A stretch of 64,000 nt of DNA from Sphingomonas sp. MA1305 (lineage in GTDB: Bacteria; Pseudomonadota; Alphaproteobacteria; Sphingomonadales; Sphingomonadaceae). Positions within the stretch are counted from its first letter, which is position 1. Each line of letters begins with the position of its first letter. The stretch spans positions 558,001 through 622,000 of the forward strand of contig NZ_RCVT01000002.1 in the NCBI RefSeq assembly GCF_016107325.1, in the 5' to 3' direction. Positions 16,924 through 25,842 of the stretch are shown piece by piece. The translations under genes and the position numbers were made by a program. The notes under the pieces are model-generated. The model had not been told where the DNA came from and ran no database searches. It saw only the letters and a program-made list of their open reading frames with translations.

Positions 16924-17508
16924 TCAGTGCGACGCGATGGCCGTGCGGCGATGACGCGCCCACAGGTCGAAACTGTCGTCGATCGGATCGCCGCGATCGG
17001 CCGTCATGGCGATGCTGAGCAGTATCAGCGCGCGGGCGAGACGCTTTTCAAGCGTTGAAAGGCTGACGCCGAGTTCCACCGCAACCGCCCGCGGCGATGC
17101 GCCATGGACCCGGCATTTCAGGAACACCACGCGGCAGCGCTCCGGCAAGGCGTCGACTTCCCGCGCCAGTCGGCGAAGCGTTTCCCGATCCTCCGTCACG
17201 CGGTGCTGATCGGGGGCGTGATCGGGAATATCGACATGCTCGATTTCGGACAGCGACTGAAAATCGACGACCTTGGCGTGGCGCAGGCGATCGATCGCCG
17301 CATTACGGATCATCCGCCGCATGAAGCCGAGCGGATTCGCGATGCTTTCCCAGTCGGTCAGGGTCAGCATGCGCAACAGCACATCCTGCACCAGGTCGCG
17401 CGCTTCATCCGCACTCGGACAAATCCGCATCGCGACCGCCAGCAGCTGACGCTCATGCGGTAGTATCTGCTCTACGAACCAGACATCGATCTCGCGGATT
17501 ATCGACAA
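16924..17508 (-). CDS. ECF sigma-70 factor, FecI type
   Basis: 194 residues. Region 2 holds SADEARDLVQDVLLRML with the DLVQDVLLR core; region 4 holds LPERCRVVFLKCRVHGASPR and a helix-turn-helix GVSLSTLEKRLARALI. It should direct RNA polymerase to the promoter of the linked receptor and is held by the FecR protein until the receptor signals. The best start is TTG at 17508, which gives a standard N-terminus MSIIREID but has only a weak ribosome-binding site. It is the first gene of the leftward sigma, anti-sigma, receptor, phosphodiesterase set. Confidence 0.9.
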   Translation of the reverse strand: MSIIREIDVWFVEQILPHERQLLAVAMRICPSADEARDLVQDVLLRMLTLTDWESIANPLGFMRRMIRNAAIDRLRHAKVVDFQSLSEIEHVDIPDHAPDQHRVTEDRETLRRLAREVDALPERCRVVFLKCRVHGASPRAVAVELGVSLSTLEKRLARALILLSIAMTADRGDPIDDSFDLWARHRRTAIASH

Positions 17509-17878
17509 CGGAGATGCGCCCTCAATCGTATACGGGGCGCCTAAGGAAGTTTTGTGTCATACCCGCGACAGGTAGTTATCGCGGTGTCGGCAGGACAGAT
17601 CGAGCCGACCTATCGTATATCGGGGTCTGATTATGCGATCGGGTCTGTGAGGCCCCACGCCGGGTGGACGATAGGGTAGCGATTTGCCGTCCAAGCCTGC
17701 TTTTTTCGAAAGACAGTTTTAGACGGCCAACTCCAGCTAGCGCGCCTCCAGACCGACGGTGCGAACACGATGAACGAACGATCGCTTCTGGCGAGAGCCG
17801 ATCCGGCTGTGAATGTCTTCTGTGGATCCCCTTCGGCCCGAAGGACCGCCGTAACCGCATGACAATGTACGGAAAGAC
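17509..17878. other. Intergenic region between the ECF sigma gene and tRNA-Gly
   Basis: 370 bases with no supported protein gene. It should carry the promoter of the leftward sigma gene. A leftward open frame of 115 codons runs through the tRNA and is judged spurious. No clear Pho box, Fur box or terminator was found by eye. Confidence 0.5.
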
Positions 17879-17953
17879 TGGAGCGGGCGAAGGGATTCGA
17901 ACCCTCGACCCCAACCTTGGCAAGGTTGTGCTCTACCCCTGAGCTACGCCCGC
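17879..17953 (-). tRNA. tRNA-Gly (anticodon GCC)
   Basis: On the minus strand the acceptor arm GCGGGCG pairs with CGCCCGC, followed by discriminator T and an encoded CCA. The D arm is GCTC...GAGC. The anticodon arm CAACC-TTGCCAA-GGTTG presents GCC, which reads GGC and GGT glycine codons. The T arm is GAGGG-TTCGAAT-CCCTT with the standard TTCGA loop. All four arms fold without visible defects. Confidence 0.97.
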
Positions 17954-18096
17954 TCTGGCGCCTGAAGCCGTCCTGCTTGGCAAGGACCGGCTGGGTGAGG
18001 CGCGGCCACTAGCAGCGGGTCCGGGGGCGTGCAAGCCCTCTTTTGCGATGAGGTGATGCGAAGCGGAAAGATTCCGGCTTGGCGACTCACGTTACG

Positions 18097-18111
18097 GAAC
18101 ATTACAAGAAC
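18097..18111. promoter_or_regulatory. LexA (SOS) box of the imuA-imuB-dnaE2 operon
   Basis: GAAC-ATTACAA-GAAC, an exact match to the alphaproteobacterial LexA box GTTC-N7-GTTC read on the other strand. It ends only 5 bases before the imuA start codon. DNA damage should relieve LexA repression of the mutasome genes downstream. Confidence 0.9.
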
Positions 18112-18116
18112 ATAGC

Positions 18117-18878
18117 ATGAGCGAGTCGGTCGCCCTGATTGCCCGGCTGCGGCGCCTAGCTGCGGGAACGGGCCTGATGCAAGCCGCGGCGGGCAGCCCG
18201 GATGGCTGGCTGCGCCGCGGTCTGGGGCGGGGGCAATTGCACGATATCTACACCACCGAGACGGGCGACGGGGCAAGCGGAGCCGGATTCGGCATCGCCA
18301 CCGCGATCGCGGCGCGGGCGCTGCCCCTGTTCTGGCTCCGTGTGGAGGCGGCGGAGCGGGTGCAGGGGCGGCTGCACGCCGGCGGGCTCGCCGAACTCGG
18401 CTTGGGTGCCGATTCGCTGGTGCTCGGCATCGTCGCGGACGAGGCGGCGCTGCTGCGTGCCGCCGCCGATGCCGCGCGCTGCCCGGGGCTCGGCACGCTG
18501 CTGATCGAAAGCCACGGCCCGGCGCCGGGGCTGGACCTGACCGCGACGCGGCGATTGATGCTCGCGGCGGAGGGGTCGGGGGTGACGGTGCTGTCGCTGC
18601 GCATCGACGCGACGCCGACCGCCAGCGCTGCGGCGACCCGCTGGGGCGTCGCCTCCGCCCCGTCGGCCGCGCTGGCGGCGGAGGCGCCGGGTCCGCCCGC
18701 CTTTGATGTCGAATGTCTGCGCCGACGGGGAGGTCCCGCGGGAACCCGCTGGCGCGTGGAGTGGGACCGCTATGCCAAAAGCTTCCGTAGCACGCCGCTA
18801 TCTGGCGCTGATCTTTCCCTGGCTGCCGATCGAGCGGCTGCGCGCCACGCGGCCGCACCTGTTCGTCGCACGGGATGA
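18117..18878 (+). CDS. imuA: ImuA, mutasome accessory protein
   Basis: 253 residues. It has the RecA-like core fold of the ImuA family but no usable Walker A loop; GRGQLHDIYTTE near residues 38-49 and LGTLLIESHG near residues 128-137 fit the family. ImuA, ImuB and DnaE2 form the damage-inducible mutagenic polymerase system of many bacteria without UmuDC; ImuA is thought to help recruit RecA and ImuB. A perfect LexA box ends 5 bases before the ATG, and no ribosome-binding site is visible, which suggests a leaderless message. The 3' end overlaps imuB by 107 bases. Confidence 0.85.
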   Translation: MSESVALIARLRRLAAGTGLMQAAAGSPDGWLRRGLGRGQLHDIYTTETGDGASGAGFGIATAIAARALPLFWLRVEAAERVQGRLHAGGLAELGLGADSLVLGIVADEAALLRAAADAARCPGLGTLLIESHGPAPGLDLTATRRLMLAAEGSGVTVLSLRIDATPTASAAATRWGVASAPSAALAAEAPGPPAFDVECLRRRGGPAGTRWRVEWDRYAKSFRSTPLSGADLSLAADRAAARHAAAPVRRTG

Positions 18879-20325
18879 GGCGCCGGCCGTCTTCACCGAA
18901 ACCGTCGGTCAGGCGGTGCGGATCGTCGCGGTCGATCTGGTCGCGGCGCGGGCAGGGCTGGAGCCGGGGCTGACGCTCGCCGACGCGCGGGCGCGGGTGC
19001 CGGGGCTGGAGGCGTTTCCCGCCGATCCGCATGCCGATCTCGATTGGCTGGAGACGTTGGCCGAGGGGTGCGTGCGCTACAGCCCGACGGTCGCGCTGAT
19101 TCCCCCCGACGGGCTGGTGATCGACATCGCCGGTTGCACCCACGCCTTTGACGGGGAACGGCCGCTGGCCGCGGATGTCGAGGCGCGCATGGCGCGGCGC
19201 GGCGTGCTCGCCCGTCATGCCTTCGGCGACACGCCGGAGATCGCGCTGGCGCTCGCCCGCTATGCCGGCGCCCCCGCGCCCGACGAGAAGAGCGCGGTGC
19301 GCCGCCTGCCTGTCGCCGCGCTGGAACTCGACGCCGAGGATGCGACCGCGCTCGCCCGCGCCGGGCTGAAGACGGTCGGCGACGTCATGGCCCGGCCGCT
19401 GGCGGGGATTGCGGCGCGCTTCGGGGCGGAGGCGGCGGGCGCGGTGCGCCGCCTGTCGGGCGAGGTCCAGGCCCCGCTCAAACCGTGGAGCCGTGCCGCG
19501 CCGGTCGCCACCGAGCGCCGCTTCGCCGAGCCGATCGCGCGCACCGACCATGTGCTGCAGGTGATCGCCGACCTCGCGGCCGAAGCGGCGGCCGTGCTGG
19601 AGACGCGGCACCAGGGCGGCCGGCGCTGGTGTGCGCGGCTGTTCCGCGCCGACGGCCATGTCCAGCCGCTTGCCGTGGAGACCGGGCAGCCGACCCGCGA
19701 CGTACCGTTGCTGATGCGGCTGTTCGCAGAGCGGATCGACGCGCTCGCCGATCCGCTCGATCCCGGCTTCGGCTATGATCTGATCCGGCTCGACATCGCG
19801 CTCACCGAGCGGCTCGACGCGACGCAGTTGCAGCTGGAAGGCGGCGCCGCGCGCGAGGATCAGATGGCGGCGCTGGTCGACCGGTTGTCGACGCGGCTGG
19901 GGCGCGAGCGCGTCCGCCGCTTCATCCCGCGCGACAGCCATATCCCCGAACAGGCCGAACTGTCGCTGCCCGCCGCGCAGCCGCTGGCGGCGACCACGGC
20001 TTGGCCGCAGCCGGAGGAGGGCGAGCCGCCGCTGCGCCCGATCTATCTGTTCGATCCGCCGCAGCCGATCGACAGCGTGATGGCGGAGGTGCCGGACGGC
20101 CCGCCGCACCGCTTCCGCTGGCGCCGCCGCATCCACGAGGTCGCGCGGGTCGAGGGGCCGGAACGGATCGCAGGCGAATGGTGGCGCCGTCACGACGCGG
20201 CCATCCCGACCCGCGACTATTATCGCGTCGAGGACCGTCGCGGCCGCCGCTTCTGGATCTTCCGCCACGGCCTGCACACCGAGCGCGACCACCCGCGCTG
20301 GTATCTGCACGGCCTGTTCGCGTGA
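18772..20325 (+). CDS. imuB: ImuB, Y-family polymerase-like mutasome hub
   Basis: 517 residues. It has the Y-family polymerase fold, beginning YLALIFPWLPIERL where true polymerases have acidic catalytic residues, so it is predicted to be catalytically inactive. The C-terminal third is a Y-family little-finger-like and ImuB-specific region ending HPRWYLHGLFA, characteristic of the family. A segment QAELSLP may be a beta-clamp-binding motif. ImuB bridges the clamp, ImuA and DnaE2. The ATG at 18772 follows a GGAGTGGGA site within imuA; a longer frame starts at 18703. dnaE2 follows after a 326-base repeat-rich spacer. Confidence 0.9.
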   Translation: MPKASVARRYLALIFPWLPIERLRATRPHLFVARDEAPAVFTETVGQAVRIVAVDLVAARAGLEPGLTLADARARVPGLEAFPADPHADLDWLETLAEGCVRYSPTVALIPPDGLVIDIAGCTHAFDGERPLAADVEARMARRGVLARHAFGDTPEIALALARYAGAPAPDEKSAVRRLPVAALELDAEDATALARAGLKTVGDVMARPLAGIAARFGAEAAGAVRRLSGEVQAPLKPWSRAAPVATERRFAEPIARTDHVLQVIADLAAEAAAVLETRHQGGRRWCARLFRADGHVQPLAVETGQPTRDVPLLMRLFAERIDALADPLDPGFGYDLIRLDIALTERLDATQLQLEGGAAREDQMAALVDRLSTRLGRERVRRFIPRDSHIPEQAELSLPAAQPLAATTAWPQPEEGEPPLRPIYLFDPPQPIDSVMAEVPDGPPHRFRWRRRIHEVARVEGPERIAGEWWRRHDAAIPTRDYYRVEDRRGRRFWIFRHGLHTERDHPRWYLHGLFA

Positions 20326-20651
20326 GCCTCCCGCTGGCGGGGCTCCGCAACCGGCGGGGTGCGTAGGGTGGGCTATCGGCAGGGATGGCTCGCGCGAAGA
20401 CGCGAAGACGCGAAGAAGAAAGAGGATGTCCGCGCGGAGGCGCGGAGGACGCGGAGGGTCAGGCTCGCGGCGAAGCCGCCCTCCCTGATCGGTCGAGGGG
20501 ACAAAGCCGCTGGCGCGGCAAACCCGCCCCCTCCGCGCCTCCGCGCCTCCGCGCGAACCATCCGTCTTCGCGTCTTCGCGTCTTCGCGTGAACCTGGACC
20601 TGTTCGCGCCCTCCTCAAGCCTCCCCTTTGCGCGGCAGGGGAACGGTCAGC
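20326..20651. other. imuB-dnaE2 spacer
   Basis: 326 bases without a gene inside an otherwise compact operon. It is dominated by the nested octamer inverted repeat at 20393-20588. No LexA box was found here, so dnaE2 probably depends on read-through from the imuA promoter. Confidence 0.7.
20393..20588. repeat. Nested inverted repeat of tandem octamers
   Basis: Four blocks, each with three near-tandem copies of an octamer: CGCGAAGA (20393-20416), CGCGGAGG (20433-20457, one extra A), then the reverse complements CCTCCGCG (20530-20553) and TCTTCGCG (20565-20588). The outer pair and the inner pair are each perfectly complementary, so transcript or single-stranded DNA could fold into a very long two-tier hairpin. 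No open frame or transposase is inside. Similar tandem octamers occur as intergenic repeats in other bacteria, from memory. Confidence 0.9.
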
Positions 20652-23600
20652 GTGACCGCTTTCGCCGAACTGGTCGCCGCGACCAATTATTCGTTCCTGC
20701 ATGGCGCCAGCCATCCGCTCGACATGGTGGCGCGCGCCGTCGAACTGGGCCTGGCGGGGATCGGCATCGCCGACCGCAACACCGTCGCCGGCGTGGTGCG
20801 CGCGCACGATGCGCTGGTGCGCGCGCAAAGGGGGCTGATCGGGGCGCGCCTGCCCCCGCACGATTTCAAGCTGGCGGTGGGCGCACGGCTGGTCTTCGCC
20901 GACGGTACGCCGGACATCGTCGCCTATCCGGCGACGCGTCGCGGCTGGGGCCGGCTGACGCGGCTGCTGACGCTGGGCAATCGCCGCGCGGTCAAGGGCG
21001 GCTGTATCCTGGGATTGGGCGACCTGCTGCGCCACAGCGACGACCTGCTGCTCATCGTCCTGCCGGACTGCAGCATGGGGGATGCGCTACCGGCGGCGAT
21101 GCCCGACACGATGCTGCCGCCGCAACGCAGCGATCCGGGGCTCACCGCGACGCTGCCCGATCTTGCCGCGGCGGCGCCGGGGCGCGTCTGGCTGGGGGTC
21201 AGTATGCCGCGCAGCGGGCGCGACCGCCGGCGTGTCGCGCGTCTCGCCGGAATCGCGGCGGACAGCGGCGTGCCGATCGTCGCTACCACCGACGCCCTCT
21301 ATGTCGGTCCGGAGGCGCGACCGCTGCACGACGTCGTCACCTGCATCCGCGAGGGCACGACGCTGCGCCACGCCGGCCGCCGGCTTGCCGCCAATGCCGA
21401 ACGCCATCTGAAACCGCCCGAGGAGATGCTGCGCCTGTTCGCCGACTGGCCGCAGGCGGTGGCGGAAAGCATCGCCCTGCTCGACCGCATCGGCTTCGAT
21501 CTCGGTCAGCTCCGCTACGAATATCCGCACGAGCCCGTCCCCGCCGGCTGGCACGCCGACGACTGGCTGGAACATCTCGTCTGGCAGACCGCGCTCGACC
21601 GTTACGACGGAGTCGTGCCCGAACGGATGCTGCGGCTGCTGTACGACGAATTCTGGCTGATCCGCGAACGGCAATATGCCTATTACTTCCTGACCGTCTA
21701 CGACGTGGTCCGCTTCGCGCGCCGCGCCGATCCGCCGATCCTGTGCCAGGGGCGCGGTTCGGCGGCCAATTCTGCCGTCTGCTTCCTGCTCGGTATCACC
21801 TCGGTCGACCCGCTCGAACACGATCTGCTGTTCTCGCGCTTCGTCTCTGCGGAGCGCGACGAGCCACCCGACATCGACGTCGATTTCGAGCACGAGCGGC
21901 GCGAGGAGGTGATGCAATATATCTACCGCCGCTACGGCCGCCACCGCGCCGCCATCGCCGCCACGGTGATTCACTACCGGCCACGCTCGGCGGTACGCGA
22001 GGTCGGCAAGGCGCTGGGCCTGACCGAGGACGTGACGCAGCGACTGACCAGCACCGTCTGGGGCAGCTATGCCGGCCGCTACGAGCCGCGGCATGTCCAC
22101 GATACCGGCTTCGATCCCGACAATGTCGAGATCGCGCGCCTGTACGACCTGGTCGGCCAGCTGCTCGAATTCCCCCGCCATCTGTCGCAGCATGTCGGCG
22201 GCTTCGTGCTGACCCACGGCCGGCTCGACGAGACGGTGCCGATCCACAATGGCGCGATGGCGGACCGTACCTTCATCGAATGGGACAAGGACGACATCGA
22301 CTGCCTCGGCCTGATGAAGGTCGACGTGCTCGCGCTCGGCATGCTGACCTGCATCCGCAAGGCGTTCGACCTGATGCGCGTTCATGGGCTGGGCGATCCG
22401 GCGCTCGATACGGTGGCGGTCGCCGAACATCCCACGGTCTACGACATGCTGTGCCGCGGCGACAGCATCGGCGTGTTTCAGGTGGAAAGCCGGGCGCAGA
22501 TCAACATGCTGCCACGGCTGCGCCCCCGCAAACTCTACGATCTCGTCGTCCAGGTCGCGATCGTCCGGCCGGGGCCGATCGAGGGCGACATGGTCCATCC
22601 CTATCTGCGCCGTCGCGCGGGCAAGGAGCCGACCGAATTTCCCTCGCCCGACCCGCGCTTCGGCCCGCCCGACGAATTGCGCAACCTGCTGCGCGAAACC
22701 TATGGCGTGCCGCTGTTCCAGGAACAGGCGATGAAGCTCGCCATCGTCGCCGCGGAATTCACCCCCGACGAGGCGAACCAGCTGCGCAAGGCGATGGCCA
22801 CCTTCCGTCACGTCGGCGGCATGCACAATTTCCACGCCAAGCTGGTCGAGGGCATGACGCGCCGCGGCTACAGCCGCGACTTCGCCGAACGCTGCTACAA
22901 GCAGATCGAGGGATTCGGCTCCTATGGCTTTCCCGAAAGCCATGCGTTGAGCTTCGCGCGGCTGGTCTATGTGTCGAGCTGGCTCAAATGCTTCCACCCG
23001 TCGGTCTTCGCCTGCGCGATCCTCAATTCGCAGCCGATGGGTTTCTATGCGCCGGCGCAGCTGGTCGCCGATGCCCGCGCGCACGACGTCGTGGTGCGGC
23101 CGATCGACGTCAACGTCAGCGACTTCGACAACATTCTTGAACGGGACGAGGACGGCAGCCTGGCGCTGCGCCTGGGCTTTCGCCAGATCGACGGCTTCCG
23201 GGCGGATTGGGCGGCGGCCCTGGTCACCGCCCGCGCTGCCGGTCCGTTCGCGGGGGTGGAGGCGCTGGCCGCCCGCGCCGGCCTGCCGCCCCGCGCGCTG
23301 CGGCTGCTCGCCGATGCCGACGCCTTCGGTTCGATCGCGCTGCCGCGTCGCGACGCCTTGTGGGAGGTGCGGCGCACCCCGCCCAGGCAGCTGGCGCTGT
23401 TCGCCGCGGCGGAGGCGCCCGAACTCGGTGTCGAGCCGTCGGCCGCCCTGCCGGCGATGCCGCGCAGCGAAGAGGTGGCGACCGACTACCAGACCACCCG
23501 CCTGTCGCTGAAGGACCATCCGATGCGGTTCCTGCGCCCGCTGTTCGCGGCCGAGGGCGTGCTGTCGAGCGAACAGGCGGCGCATAGCCGCGACGGCCGC

Positions 23601-23966
23601 CGGGCCATGGTCGCCGGCGTCGTGCTGGTCCGCCAGCGGCCGGGCAAGGGCAATGCGATCTTCGTCACCATCGAGGACGAGACGGGGGTCACCAACGCCT
23701 TGCTCTGGGCCCGTGATTTCGAGGCGAACCGGCGCGCGGTGATGGCGGCACGGCTGATCGTGCTGGAAGGGGTGATCCAGCGCAGCGAGGAGGGCGTCGT
23801 CCATCTGATGACGACCCGCGCCCATGACCGCACCCACGAACTGGCGCGGCTGTCGTCGGGGCAAGTCGACCCCGGCGTGCGTCCCAAGGCGATCGTCGCG
23901 CAGGATCCGCGCGGCCACCACCCCCGCGACGTGCGGATCATGCCCAAATCCAGGGACTTCCACTGA
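20652..23966 (+). CDS. dnaE2: Error-prone DNA polymerase DnaE2
   Basis: 1104 residues from the chosen GTG. An N-terminal PHP domain opens AFAELVAATNYSFLHGASHP. The C-family polymerase palm carries PDIDVDFE near residue 406. The C-terminal part has helix-hairpin-helix and OB-type segments (KGNAIFVTIEDETGV). It lacks the C-terminal tail of replicative DnaE1. It is the catalytic polymerase of the ImuA-ImuB-DnaE2 translesion system and acts in damage-induced mutagenesis. The GTG at 20652 follows GGGGAACGG and gives the family N-terminus; a TTG at 20628 is the alternative. Confidence 0.93.
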   Translation: MTAFAELVAATNYSFLHGASHPLDMVARAVELGLAGIGIADRNTVAGVVRAHDALVRAQRGLIGARLPPHDFKLAVGARLVFADGTPDIVAYPATRRGWGRLTRLLTLGNRRAVKGGCILGLGDLLRHSDDLLLIVLPDCSMGDALPAAMPDTMLPPQRSDPGLTATLPDLAAAAPGRVWLGVSMPRSGRDRRRVARLAGIAADSGVPIVATTDALYVGPEARPLHDVVTCIREGTTLRHAGRRLAANAERHLKPPEEMLRLFADWPQAVAESIALLDRIGFDLGQLRYEYPHEPVPAGWHADDWLEHLVWQTALDRYDGVVPERMLRLLYDEFWLIRERQYAYYFLTVYDVVRFARRADPPILCQGRGSAANSAVCFLLGITSVDPLEHDLLFSRFVSAERDEPPDIDVDFEHERREEVMQYIYRRYGRHRAAIAATVIHYRPRSAVREVGKALGLTEDVTQRLTSTVWGSYAGRYEPRHVHDTGFDPDNVEIARLYDLVGQLLEFPRHLSQHVGGFVLTHGRLDETVPIHNGAMADRTFIEWDKDDIDCLGLMKVDVLALGMLTCIRKAFDLMRVHGLGDPALDTVAVAEHPTVYDMLCRGDSIGVFQVESRAQINMLPRLRPRKLYDLVVQVAIVRPGPIEGDMVHPYLRRRAGKEPTEFPSPDPRFGPPDELRNLLRETYGVPLFQEQAMKLAIVAAEFTPDEANQLRKAMATFRHVGGMHNFHAKLVEGMTRRGYSRDFAERCYKQIEGFGSYGFPESHALSFARLVYVSSWLKCFHPSVFACAILNSQPMGFYAPAQLVADARAHDVVVRPIDVNVSDFDNILERDEDGSLALRLGFRQIDGFRADWAAALVTARAAGPFAGVEALAARAGLPPRALRLLADADAFGSIALPRRDALWEVRRTPPRQLALFAAAEAPELGVEPSAALPAMPRSEEVATDYQTTRLSLKDHPMRFLRPLFAAEGVLSSEQAAHSRDGRRAMVAGVVLVRQRPGKGNAIFVTIEDETGVTNALLWARDFEANRRAVMAARLIVLEGVIQRSEEGVVHLMTTRAHDRTHELARLSSGQVDPGVRPKAIVAQDPRGHHPRDVRIMPKSRDFH

Positions 23967-24118
23967 ATGTCGGGCATCGCATGGCGGGCACCGCGAGCGG
24001 GGCCGCGCCGCGCCGCGAGGGCGCACGAGTGCGACTTTTGAGACTTTCCAGCCGGCCGGTTTGACCTCGGCCCCCCGCCGCCCCACATGGGCGCCAGTCC
24101 CGCGAACAGGAGCGCACC

Positions 24119-25027
24119 TTGGCCACGCTAGGCATGTCCCCCGCCGAAAAGACCGCTGTCGAGGAATTCCGCCGCGACGTCGTCGAGCCGTCGATGACGC
24201 AGCTCGTCATCCTCGATTTCTGGGCGGAATGGTGCGGCCCGTGCAAGGCGCTGGGGCCGGTGCTGGAAAAGGTCGCCGCGGCCTATGCCGACAAGGGCGT
24301 CGTGCTGGCCAAGATCGACACCGACAAGAACCAGTTCATCGCCGCGCAATTCCAGATCCGCTCGATCCCGACTGTCTATGCGATGTTCCAGGGGCAGCTG
24401 GTCGCCGACCTGACCAGCGCGCGCACCGAATCGCAACTGCGCGCGATCCTCGACCAGTTGCTCAAGCAGCTGCCGATCCAGTCGGAGGCGGCGGATGCGG
24501 CGGCGGAGATCGAGCCGCTGATCGCGATGGGCGAGGAGGTGCTCGCCGGCGGCGACGCCGAGCGCGCGCTGTCGATCTTCGACCAGCTGGCGGAGATGGC
24601 GCCGGATCATCCGGCCGTGCTGTCGGGTCGCATCCGTGCGCTGGTCGCGGCGGGCCGGACGGACGAGGCGCAGGCCGCGATCGACGCGCTGCCCGCCGAT
24701 CTCAAGGATGCCGGCATCGATCGCGCTAAGGCGGCGCTGGCGCTGGCGCAATCGGCGCAGCCGGTCGACGATTTCGCCGCGTTGCAGGCGGAGGTGACCA
24801 ACAATCCCGACGATCACGAGCGTCGCTTCGCTCTCGCCAATGCCCAGATGGCGGCGGGCGATCGCGACGGCGCGGCGGACAATCTGCTCTACATCGTCGC
24901 GGCCGATCGCGCTTGGAACGACGGCGCCGCCCGGCAGCAGCTGCTCAAGCTGTTCGAGGTGGTCGGTCTGGAGGATCCCTGGGTCTCGACGCAGCGCCGC
25001 CGCCTGTCGGCGATCCTGTTCGGCTGA
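24119..25027 (+). CDS. CnoX/YbbN-like thioredoxin with TPR tail
   Basis: 302 residues. A thioredoxin fold (about 10-120) holds the redox motif WCGPC at residues 38-42, so unlike the E. coli protein it keeps both cysteines. The C-terminal half (about 130-302) is built from tetratricopeptide-like helices (GGDAERALSIFDQLAEMAPD). Such proteins are cytoplasmic holdase/redox chaperones that protect clients from oxidation and pass them to GroEL. The start is TTG, preceded by AGGAGCG. The LON-domain gene follows 11 bases downstream, so this is the first gene of a four-gene operon. Confidence 0.9.
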   Translation: MATLGMSPAEKTAVEEFRRDVVEPSMTQLVILDFWAEWCGPCKALGPVLEKVAAAYADKGVVLAKIDTDKNQFIAAQFQIRSIPTVYAMFQGQLVADLTSARTESQLRAILDQLLKQLPIQSEAADAAAEIEPLIAMGEEVLAGGDAERALSIFDQLAEMAPDHPAVLSGRIRALVAAGRTDEAQAAIDALPADLKDAGIDRAKAALALAQSAQPVDDFAALQAEVTNNPDDHERRFALANAQMAAGDRDGAADNLLYIVAADRAWNDGAARQQLLKLFEVVGLEDPWVSTQRRRLSAILFG

Positions 25028-25038
25028 CGCCCAGCGCC

Positions 25039-25665
25039 ATGACGATCACCCGCCTGTCGATCTTCCCGCTGCCCGGCGCCTTGCTGTTTCCGGGCATGCA
25101 TCTGCCGCTCCACATCTTCGAGCCACGCTACCGGGCGATGGTGTCGGACGCGATGGCGCGCGACCGGCGGATCGGGATGATCCAGCCCAACGGCGCGGTG
25201 CGGGCCGACAATCCCGAACTGCCGGCGCTCTACGACCTGGGCTGCGTCGGCCGGATCGCCGAGGTCGAGGCGCTCGACGACGGCCGCTACAATCTGGTGC
25301 TGGAGGGCGTCGCGCTGTTCCGTCCGGTGCGCGAACTCGACGTGACGACGCCGTTCCGCCAGGTCGAGGCGGAATTGCTGCCGGTCGCGCAGGACGAGAC
25401 GCTGTCGCTCGCCCGCCGCTCCGCGCTGGAGACCGAATCGCGCCGTTTCGCCGATCTGCAGGGCTATAGCGTCGACTGGGACGGGGTCGCCCGGCTCGAC
25501 GACGAAAGCCTGGTCAACGGCATCGCCCAGATCGCGCCGTTCGACGCAGCGGCCAAGCAGGCGCTGCTCGAGGCACCCGACATCGAGCAGCGGGCGGAGC
25601 TGATCATCCAGCTGATGCAATTCTTCGGCCGGCACGACGGCGACGACCGGGTGACGCTGCAATGA
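25039..25665 (+). CDS. LON peptidase substrate-binding domain protein
   Basis: 208 residues. The N-terminal LON substrate-binding fold is clear: [20 protein letters not shown], then [10 protein letters not shown] and [20 protein letters not shown]. The ATPase and protease domains of Lon are absent, as in many stand-alone proteins of this family, whose role is not firmly known. The ATG at 25039 is 11 bases after the CnoX-like gene and fits the family start, although the frame is open earlier. Its stop overlaps the start of the next small gene in an ATGA, so they are translated together. Confidence 0.9.
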   Translation: MTITRLSIFPLPGALLFPGMHLPLHIFEPRYRAMVSDAMARDRRIGMIQPNGAVRADNPELPALYDLGCVGRIAEVEALDDGRYNLVLEGVALFRPVRELDVTTPFRQVEAELLPVAQDETLSLARRSALETESRRFADLQGYSVDWDGVARLDDESLVNGIAQIAPFDAAAKQALLEAPDIEQRAELIIQLMQFFGRHDGDDRVTLQ

Positions 25666-25838
25666 GCGCGCCGGCGATCGATCCGTGGCTGCTCGGCAAG
25701 CTGGTCTGCCCCGTGACGCGCGGGCCGCTGCGCTATGACGAGGCACGGCAGGAACTGGTCAGCGAGAAGGCCGGCCTCGCCTATCCGATCCGCGACGGCG
25801 TGCCGGTGATGCTGCCCGAGGAAGCGCGGCGGCTGTAA
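25662..25838 (+). CDS. Trm112-like (UPF0434/YcaR) small protein
   Basis: 58 residues. The sequence follows the UPF0434 pattern: [17 protein letters not shown], then [18 protein letters not shown] at the end. Family members usually carry CPxC and a second cysteine pair for zinc; here only one cysteine (Cys16) remains, with Thr in place of the second. So zinc binding is doubtful. The ATG overlaps the stop of the LON-domain gene. Related Trm112 proteins stabilise methyltransferases, but no partner is evident here. Confidence 0.85.
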   Translation: MSAPAIDPWLLGKLVCPVTRGPLRYDEARQELVSEKAGLAYPIRDGVPVMLPEEARRL

Positions 25839-25842
25839 CGCA

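Noticed and set aside
17576..17923. Leftward open frame running through the tRNA-Gly gene
   Set aside because: Translation across tRNA genes gives characteristic false proteins; the tRNA is complete.
17944..20310. Very long open frame antisense to imuA and imuB
   Set aside because: It mirrors the codon bias of the real genes in GC-rich DNA, has a composition rich in Arg, Gln and His, and crosses no recognisable domain.
21087..24086. About 1000-codon open frame antisense to dnaE2
   Set aside because: Same shadow effect; DnaE2 on the other strand carries all catalytic motifs and a ribosome-binding site.
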